Part shown: one piece after another, positions 44,148 through 49,052 of the stretch | How the letters are laid out: the number at the start of each line of letters is the position of its first letter | How positions within the stretch are numbered: position 1 is the stretch's first letter | From: Lentisphaerota bacterium | GTDB taxonomy: Bacteria > Verrucomicrobiota > Kiritimatiellia > UBA8416 > JABMPJ01 | Assembly (NCBI GenBank): GCA_013203785.1 | Contig: JABMPJ010000093.1 | Coordinates: 1 to 49,052, forward strand | Direction: 5' to 3' | Length of the DNA: 49,052 nucleotides | Made by a program: the position numbers and the translations under genes | The notes under the pieces: model-generated | What the model saw: only the letters and a program-made list of their open reading frames with translations | Databases searched by the model: none | What the model was told of the DNA's origin: nothing

Positions 44148-45050
44148 CAATTAAGACATCTCGCCCTTCTAGCCCTAGTGACACTCGCCATAGGCTGTTC
44201 GCGCAAATCCGAGCCTTCCGCCCCCGATCACTCCCCAACCGCCCTCGTACGCATCGGCTCCGTCACTATCGAGCCAGCCGACCTCAAGCACTTGCTCACC
44301 GAGAAATACAGCGCCCGAACCGACCCCACGACCCGTGACGCCGCCCTCACTGAACTCGTCCGGCGCGCCCAGATGGTCCAGGCCGCCCTCGATGCCGGAC
44401 TCCAGAGCGACCCCATCGTACGCGCCGAACTGGGCCGCCTCCTCGAAGCGCGTCTGCGAGAGACGAAGCTCGCCCCCCAGATCAAAGTCATAGCCGACAT
44501 TCCCGAAGCGCGCCTGCGCGAGTGCTACGAGGCGGCGGGTGCCCGTTATCAATCCCCCGAAAAGCGGCAAGTCGCTGTGCTCTGGTTGAATCCTGGCTCC
44601 GATCCGCAACGGGTGGCGCAGTACGAGGAGAAGCTGAACAAGGCCCGCGAGTGGTTCTTCCAGCAGAGCGATCTAACGGAGCATCCTGAGAAGGGCTTCT
44701 CCATCCTAAGCATCGACCACTCCGAGCACCAAGCCAGCCGCCTCAAGAACGGCATCGTAGGATGGATCGAGCGCGCCGGTGGCGCAGATAGCTGGCGAAA
44801 AGCCGTGGCCGAGATCGCCTTCGACTTGGCTCCTGTCGGCACCGTAAGTCCCGTCGTCACCCGCCCCGAAGGAATCTTCCTTATCCGTCTCACCGCCCTC
44901 AAACCAGCCACTAGCATCCCATTCGAGTCCGTCCAAACTCAACTCGAACAAGAGGAGCGTCAACGACAACGCCGCGAGCTTGAGACCCGCTTCGAACAGG
45001 ACATCGAATCCCGCCACAAAGCAGAATACCTGACGCCGCCGTCGATGTAG
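44076..45050 (+). CDS. Parvulin-type peptidyl-prolyl isomerase lipoprotein
   Basis: A foldase of the SurA/PrsA/PpiC type, probably periplasmic and lipid-anchored. A hydrophobic stretch LALLALVTLAIGC places the lipidation cysteine at residue 41 of the ATG-44076 frame. A SurA-like helical N-domain follows, then a parvulin domain (about residues 165-290) recognisable by RLKNGIVGWIERAGG, AEIAFDLAPVGTVSPVVTRPEG and IFLIRL. The C-terminal helix is charged. The annotated start is doubtful: residues 15-24 come from repeat element E, and the original start may have been nearer the leader, perhaps a GTG or TTG codon. As last gene of the exported-protein cluster it likely assists their folding. Confidence 0.85.
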   Translation: MSASTLYQSPSYLVPSVLSVPSVVQLRHLALLALVTLAIGCSRKSEPSAPDHSPTALVRIGSVTIEPADLKHLLTEKYSARTDPTTRDAALTELVRRAQMVQAALDAGLQSDPIVRAELGRLLEARLRETKLAPQIKVIADIPEARLRECYEAAGARYQSPEKRQVAVLWLNPGSDPQRVAQYEEKLNKAREWFFQQSDLTEHPEKGFSILSIDHSEHQASRLKNGIVGWIERAGGADSWRKAVAEIAFDLAPVGTVSPVVTRPEGIFLIRLTALKPATSIPFESVQTQLEQEERQRQRRELETRFEQDIESRHKAEYLTPPSM

Positions 45051-45139
45051 CTGGTGATGGCATTCGCTTGGGGGTCATTCAGGTTCGTGGGTGGCTATTC
45101 TGTGAGGAGGCACGAGGACGTCGGTGACGCCAGTAGCGC

Positions 45140-45156
45140 GGGGCTGTCCCAGCCCC
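45140..45156. other. GC-rich hairpin in the 45051-45277 gap
   Basis: GGGGCTG pairs with CAGCCCC around TCC, inside a GCGC-rich surround, about 90 nt after the foldase stop. It has no T-run. It may be a terminator of the cluster or a dispersed palindromic repeat. The rest of this 227-nt gap shows nothing else I can name. Confidence 0.45.
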
Positions 45157-45277
45157 AGCGCCGCGCAAGGAAAGTGGGCGGCTTGCACATGGGAAGCCTG
45201 AGAGCAAGACATGTACGGCACGCACACCTACCTTGCACGGCCCTCATCCTCGGAGAGGCCGGGGCTACTTGAGCGAA

Positions 45278-45631
45278 TCAGCCACCCGCGTTCTGGTTTG
45301 CCACTAAATGGTTGCTCAGATTTCTAAGCAACCGAGCGTGCCGCACAGTAGCCACTTCGCCGATGGTGCCCAGAATCCTCTGGCGCGGTAGCACGGCCAA
45401 AAATCCCAATCGAATAACCGATTCCGCAACAAGCCCCGAGGCAGGAAAGTCGGGATCGGCTTCGGAAATGACATCATCAAATCCGGGAACAGCTTGCCGG
45501 ATCTGCGTGCTGATGCCACAGGCAAGATAATCGCCAAATGGAGGCAGCTCGCGGAGAAGAAGCGCTGGCCGATTCTTCAAGCTACCATTCGCTTGAGGCA
45601 GGGGCGTAAGGACAACGTCGGCTTCTTTCAT
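45278..45631 (-). CDS. MazF/PemK-like toxin
   Basis: A 117-residue protein whose start EADVVLTPLPQANGSLKNRPALLL follows the MazF/PemK family pattern (GDVVLVxFPFTDxxxxKxRPAxVL), including the conserved RPA turn. These toxins are ribosome-dependent or free endoribonucleases that cut mRNA at short sites. The C-terminal part, with LPRQRILGTIGEVA and a helix, also fits. Its ATG overlaps the stop of the upstream partner gene (ATGA), the standard toxin-antitoxin arrangement with antitoxin first. Confidence 0.82.
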   Translation of the reverse strand: MKEADVVLTPLPQANGSLKNRPALLLRELPPFGDYLACGISTQIRQAVPGFDDVISEADPDFPASGLVAESVIRLGFLAVLPRQRILGTIGEVATVRHARLLRNLSNHLVANQNAGG

Positions 45632-45864
45632 GCGCCGTAACTCGGGTTACTTTCTCGCACCATACTGGCAGGGTAGTCAGGTTCAGAGTCCCCATAAGCC
45701 ATTTGGAGAGAAGCCGAGGAAGCTGCGAGCCACTCGTGCCGTTTAGCATCCTTCTCTACGGGCTCGGAAACAGAAATCAACACGACACCTCCTGTTCGAA
45801 CCATGATGGGCTCCGAGAGCTCCAAATGGGTGGCGTCCATAACCGTTGCTTCAACCATAACCAT
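45628..45864 (-). CDS. Putative antitoxin
   Basis: A 78-residue partner immediately upstream of and overlapping the MazF-like toxin gene. The N-terminal half (VEATVMDATHLELSEPIMVRTGGVVLISVSE) looks like a short beta-rich DNA-binding or SpoVT/VapB-like fold; the C-terminal half is acidic and flexible (YGDSEPDYPAS), as expected for a toxin-wrapping tail. A strong AAGGAGG precedes the ATG. Family assignment is by position and shape only. Confidence 0.7.
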   Translation of the reverse strand: MVMVEATVMDATHLELSEPIMVRTGGVVLISVSEPVEKDAKRHEWLAASSASLQMAYGDSEPDYPASMVRESNPSYGA

Positions 45865-45996
45865 TTCTGCGGCCTCCTTCCTCGACCCTCACTATACCCG
45901 CCCGTCTCCTGTTCCGCAAGATCCGCAACGCGGATCACGGAATGTCGCGGGGCTTTGCGAATCGGCATTGCCTCCACGTGCTGGAGGCGTGCTGGA

Positions 45997-46114
45997 GGGG
46001 TCACGTCTCAACATATAACATTCAAGGTGTCAGATCAGTAGATACGAATAGATATGTTAAATGTTGAGACGTGACCCCCATAGCCACATGTTGAGACGTG
46101 ACCCCCATAGCCAC
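45997..46114. repeat. REP-like hairpin plus 27-bp tandem duplication
   Basis: GGGGTCACGTCTCAACAT at 45997-46014 is inverted at 46061-46078; including flanks, the 25-nt arms (45997-46021 and 46054-46078) match at 24 positions around a 32-nt loop. The right arm and the following bases form a 27-bp unit repeated exactly in tandem (46061-46087, 46088-46114). The GGGGTCA-type end resembles, from memory, dispersed palindromes mobilised by REP-associated Y1 transposases; no such transposase gene is in this window. The surrounding gap 45865-46274 (410 nt) also has a GATCCGC/GCGGATC hairpin at 45920-45936 and no gene. Confidence 0.8.
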
Positions 46115-46274
46115 AGATTTTATCCCGAATGCAGCTCGACTATGGCTTGCCTCCCTGTGCCGTCGTGATATGCTCGCAGCACTCAGGATAAAACGCTATT
46201 TGTTGGCCAGAAAAGATCACTCTGGTGCACGGGGCATCAGAACAAAACAAGAAACAACACAAAGGGAGAACGCG

Positions 46275-46517
46275 ATGAGTGACGCTGCACCAAACACACC
46301 TGAGGTCATTACTGAACTCCGCGATGCGTGGGTGCGTCTGTATGATGACAAATCGTTCAAGGATAGAGTTCTGACCGTCAGGGGCGGGGTGAACATACAG
46401 AACATGAGCGATGCATCACCGGATGACGGGACAAAAGGCTTTAACGACAAAGCCTCCTCTGTGAAGTTCCAGATTCCACAAGGGTGGAAGGCCGTTCTCT
46501 TTGATGACGCTAACTAG
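46275..46517 (+). pseudogene. Truncated beta/gamma-crystallin-like protein
   Basis: An 80-codon ORF with a good ribosome-binding site (AAAGGGAG). The first 45 residues are unrecognised. It then reads DKASSVKFQIPQGWKAVLFDDAN and stops, which matches the beginning of a crystallin/peptidase-inhibitor-I36 motif (SSVxVPxGWxVxLYExxNFGG) and ends exactly where FGG should follow. The sequence after the stop looks like the end of an insertion sequence, so the gene was probably cut by it. It is not secreted as it stands. Confidence 0.6.
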
Positions 46518-47059
46518 TTTCTGTTGCGGAAAGGGGTTTTTCGGGGCGGGTCCACTGTGCCGCCGGAGTGTGAATGTGCGGCCAAGGTGGCGCTGAGCCG
46601 CGAACGAGGGCATTTCTCATTGGCGCGACGATTTTCGACCAGTTTTTCACAGACCCGTCCCATGCTCTCTATCTCTCATCCTCGTTTTGTCGCCTTACGG
46701 CATCGCCGTGGCTATGCCGGCGCTCGTTTTGGAGCCAGGTTCACCAAGTTGTGGCAGAAGACCGCCATGCCCACCGCCGCCGCGAAACTCTTAAATCCCC
46801 GATACATGCAGATCGAAAGCCGAAACGCCCGTTTTAAGACCGAGATCGACCCTTCGATCCCTGCCCGGAAGTGATGCCAATACGCGTCGATCTTCGCCCG
46901 ACTTTGACCGCGTCCTGGGACGGCCACGGTCTCGATGTGTTTCTCTATCTTCGCCATCTCCTCGGGCACTGCACGGAAGCCGGTGTCGGCCGTGAGACCG
47001 TCGGGATACTTGCGGAAGGAGGCTTTGGGGAGCGTGTGCGGATTAGCCGGAGTAACGCA
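46518..47059 (-). mobile_element. Insertion-sequence remnant
   Basis: The region carries the 3' end of a DDE transposase gene (see 46712-47059) and about 195 nt of non-coding tail reaching to a sharp junction near 46518, where the crystallin-like reading frame breaks. The 5' half of the element is missing: at about 47060 the sequence changes to an unrelated enzyme-like frame on the other strand. The outer end on the 46518 side reads TTTCTGTTGCGGAAAGGGG; no second inverted repeat copy was found. Confidence 0.65.
46712..47059 (-). pseudogene. ISNCY-like transposase, C-terminal fragment
   Basis: About 115 codons open on the minus strand with no start of their own; an in-frame TGA sits at 47060-47062. 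The translated fragment reads LPKASFRKYPDGLTADTGFR, later HFRAGIEGSISVLKRAFRL and ends NLVNLAPKRAPA. The R-A-G-I-E-G-x-I-S-x-L-K-R signature with a following CxYRG-like stretch is the C-terminal end of ISNCY (IS1202-group) DDE transposases, including the last catalytic glutamate (GIEG). The N-terminal two thirds are lost. Confidence 0.78.
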
Positions 47060-47815
47060 TCAGCGACCGTTCTTCTGGAACCAGTTGCACGGCGGTGGGG
47101 GCGGCTGGCGATGGTGGTTAAGGCAACCTGTCTGGGGCGAAGACTATCGTGCCATGGTGGGCATGACCTTCTTCACCGGCGTCGATGGCATCGTGCAATG
47201 GTGTTGGTCGGGGAACCTGTACCACAGCTCCCCACCCGTATTGGCCGCAGGCCAGTCCGCCATCGTAGACGATGGTTCTCCATCACGCCTGACGGTGGAG
47301 GCACGGCACACACGTTCGAGCGTTACCATCCGATTTACATTCTGGAGGTCACCGGCGGCGGCGATGCACGCTTCCAAGCCCTACCCACGCCCATCGCCGG
47401 GGGCTATCAGTACCCACAGGTGGACGCCACCCCAACCAATGTGTATGACGATGGCGACTACCAGTACCCGGTGTATACCCGGAACGTGGAAGATCTGCGC
47501 GCCGACCTGATCCCTATGACCGAGCCGATCAGCTACGCGATCGAGGGGCTGGCCATGGTCAAGCTGGTGGAAAGCAGTCTCAAACATGGCGTGCCGACGA
47601 TCAATCCTGAGAGCAGTGTGTATGCCTTTACCAATAGCCTCCCGCTGATACGCCACGTGCGTCTCGGCGATGTCCATCTCCTGGCATCCTACAATCCTGG
47701 ATGGCGCACCAGTGGCAGCACCACCGTGACGCTCGAAGACTTCGCGGGTATCAGCGGTCTGGACATCGTGGTGCCAGCCGACGAGAACCTGCGCTTCTTC
47801 GTCCTGCACGAGTAA
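47060..47815 (+). pseudogene. Truncated, frameshifted enzyme remnant (possibly glycoside hydrolase)
   Basis: The 3' end of a larger gene. In one frame it reads FFWNQLHGGGG, then EDYRAMVGMTFFTGVDGIVQW and CWSGNLYHSS. Near 47265-47285 sense moves to another frame: SITPDGGGTAHTFERYHPIY, then AYNPGW-like beta-sandwich sequence to a normal stop. The aromatic-rich core resembles (beta/alpha)8 carbohydrate-active enzymes with a C-terminal beta domain, but I cannot name the family. The 5' part is missing at the insertion-sequence junction. It is almost certainly inactive. Confidence 0.6.
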
Positions 47816-47974
47816 GCGGCACGACCCATGCGGACGCGTCGCGGGCAAAGCCCTGCGGCGCGTCCTCTTTCTTTCTGGGCAAGCCATGCACAGAGATTCA
47901 CGCCCGTACAGTCCGCCCACGGTCGTGCATCGCGAGGCGTTTCATCCGCGCGCCCTCTCCGCCACCGCCAGCCA

Positions 47975-48859
47975 TCAACGCTTCGTCTTACCCACCTGTA
48001 GCTGGCGGCGGAACAGTGTGGGGCTAACACCCATGAATTTCTTGAATTGACGCGAGAAGAAGTAGATGTCCTTGTAGCCGACATTGATGGCCACCTCCCC
48101 CACGGGCATGTCCGTTTCCCGTAGCAGCCGCTCGGCGCGATGCAGGCGTGTGCGCACGATAAACCGTTCCGGCGGCTCGCCGGTCACTTGCTTGAAGATA
48201 CGCGAGAAGCAGCTGACACTGTAACGGCTCAACTGCGCCAATTCGGCCACCGATGGCGTTTCGTGTAGATCTTCGGCTATGCGCAAAATCGCTTGGCGCA
48301 CCATCCGCTCGTGCTGCGGCAACACGAGTGGCGACGGCGAATCCACACTACGGTCACTCGCTGCGTCCAAATCCATCAGCAATGACCTGAGCATCCCGCT
48401 CGCGAGGCATGCGGCATCGCTCTGGGGCGGCACGACAGCATACCCCATCGGCCTGAACCCGAAACACATTTCAACCACCCGACGCGAGACCGCCTCTGCA
48501 AATTCGGGATCGGGCGGTTGGATGAACTCGGGCGGCAGCGGGGCGCCTTCCCCGCGAATGCGGTCGGCCTCATCCACCAGTTTGAAATGCATAAAGTTGT
48601 GGCGAACCGGCAGGTCGGGGTCTTGAGACGCACGGTAACAATAGCCCGGCCGCAGCCACAAACACACGCCCGGACGCAACGGAACCCACCCCTGTGGTAG
48701 GCGAAAGCGACCCGATCCAGCCCAGATCACAATCAGCACATGATCATTCACCTCGCGTCCAGGCGGCTCCCACATATGACCGAAGCGACTACCCTGCGCC
48801 CAACGACTGCGGCCCACAGGCCCAACCTGTACATGACATGAACACCAATTGATCCGCAT
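47975..48859 (-). CDS. AraC-family transcriptional regulator
   Basis: A 294-residue regulator. The N-terminal cupin-like sensing domain contains REVNDHVLIVIWAGSGRF and RPGVCLWLRPG. The C-terminal DNA-binding domain (about residues 190-285) has both helix-turn-helix units: SVAELAQLSRYSVSCFSRIF and VGEVAINVGYKDIYFFSRQF, followed by the conserved KKFMGVSPTLFRR. In Kiritimatiellota and Lentisphaerota many such regulators stand beside carbohydrate or sulfatase genes. Here its neighbour is a decayed enzyme fragment, so its target is unclear. The ATG lacks a strong Shine-Dalgarno. Confidence 0.92.
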   Translation of the reverse strand: MRINWCSCHVQVGPVGRSRWAQGSRFGHMWEPPGREVNDHVLIVIWAGSGRFRLPQGWVPLRPGVCLWLRPGYCYRASQDPDLPVRHNFMHFKLVDEADRIRGEGAPLPPEFIQPPDPEFAEAVSRRVVEMCFGFRPMGYAVVPPQSDAACLASGMLRSLLMDLDAASDRSVDSPSPLVLPQHERMVRQAILRIAEDLHETPSVAELAQLSRYSVSCFSRIFKQVTGEPPERFIVRTRLHRAERLLRETDMPVGEVAINVGYKDIYFFSRQFKKFMGVSPTLFRRQLQVGKTKR

Positions 48860-48931
48860 GGCAACACCATAGGCGAATGGTACAAATTTATCAACTGTTT
48901 ACGCCCTTTGTCAGCGGCGAAGAATCGCCCT

Positions 48932-48961
48932 GGAGGTCGGAGGTCGGAAGCCAGAGGTCGG
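48932..48961. repeat. Heptad tandem tract at the window edge (locus G)
   Basis: Four 7-nt units, three GAGGTCG and one GAAGCCA. An inverted partner at the 90-110 nt spacing seen in elements A, C and E would fall at or beyond the window end and is not seen. The remainder to 49052 shows no gene. Confidence 0.6.
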
Positions 48962-49052
48962 CTAACTGGATGATTTTGGGGCGTTGTTGAGGAGTTGGCT
49001 TGTGAGGCCGGGCTGAGTTAGGATGTCAACGGCTACGAGATGGGCGCTACAG

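Noticed and set aside
45920..45936. GATCCGC-AAC-GCGGATC as an operator
   Set aside because: A 7-bp hairpin with a 3-nt loop and no known regulator match; it could be chance and gives no support for a specific site.
45703..46041. A plus-strand ORF over the antitoxin gene
   Set aside because: It is antisense to the antitoxin, whose Shine-Dalgarno and ATGA overlap with the toxin are convincing.
46524..46874. A plus-strand ORF over the insertion-sequence remnant
   Set aside because: The minus strand here encodes a clear transposase C-terminus; the plus frame has arginine-rich shadow composition.

Overview
The window is a GC-rich bacterial chromosome segment. It carries a Na+-translocating NADH:quinone oxidoreductase (NQR) operon, rubredoxin, rubrerythrin and ferritin, cytoplasmic and periplasmic thioredoxin-fold proteins, PVC-style AraC regulators, and very large secreted proteins built from choice-of-anchor, NHL, FG-GAP, TSP3 and RTX modules. 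This points to a Gram-negative, probably largely anaerobic member of the Planctomycetes-Verrucomicrobia-Chlamydiae superphylum, most likely Kiritimatiellota. The phylum is inferred from gene style only; no rRNA is present.

Layout. 1-762: a GIY-YIG nuclease gene whose 3' end lies in a heptad-repeat hairpin, then tRNA-Glu. 899-9181 (+): rubredoxin, tRNA-Thr, nqrBCDEF (no nqrA), an unrecognised 177-residue gene, a metal-type permease, a DUF218-like protein and a hybrid sensor kinase lacking its phospho-acceptor histidine. 9188-18528 (-): redox and stress genes, namely a small zinc-ribbon protein, zwf, dsbD, ferritin, rubrerythrin, a YyaL-type thioredoxin protein, a thioredoxin-like lipoprotein, a small hypothetical protein and RNase D.

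18822-45050 (+) is one tightly packed 26-kb cluster. It encodes four exported proteins of about 2938 residues (now split by a one-base frameshift), 635, 3589 and 1209 residues, followed by a parvulin-type foldase lipoprotein. The first three gene junctions are 1 to 16 nt long. I read this as a surface or secreted machine with a dedicated foldase; the C-terminal part of the largest protein has an organisation reminiscent of Tc-toxin A subunits.

45051-49052 is an accessory scrapyard. It holds a MazF/PemK-like toxin-antitoxin pair, a REP-like hairpin with a 27-bp tandem duplication, a crystallin-like gene cut by the end of an ISNCY-type transposase remnant, a truncated and frameshifted enzyme remnant, and an AraC regulator.

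Cutting across all of this are intergenic elements made of short tandem motifs, usually 7 nt long. Three of them (14-170, 13165-13316, 43978-44147) share one architecture, inverted tandem-motif arms about 92-112 nt apart and 152-170 bp overall, although their arm sequences are unrelated. Some reach into coding ends. They are the best candidate here for an undescribed class of element.
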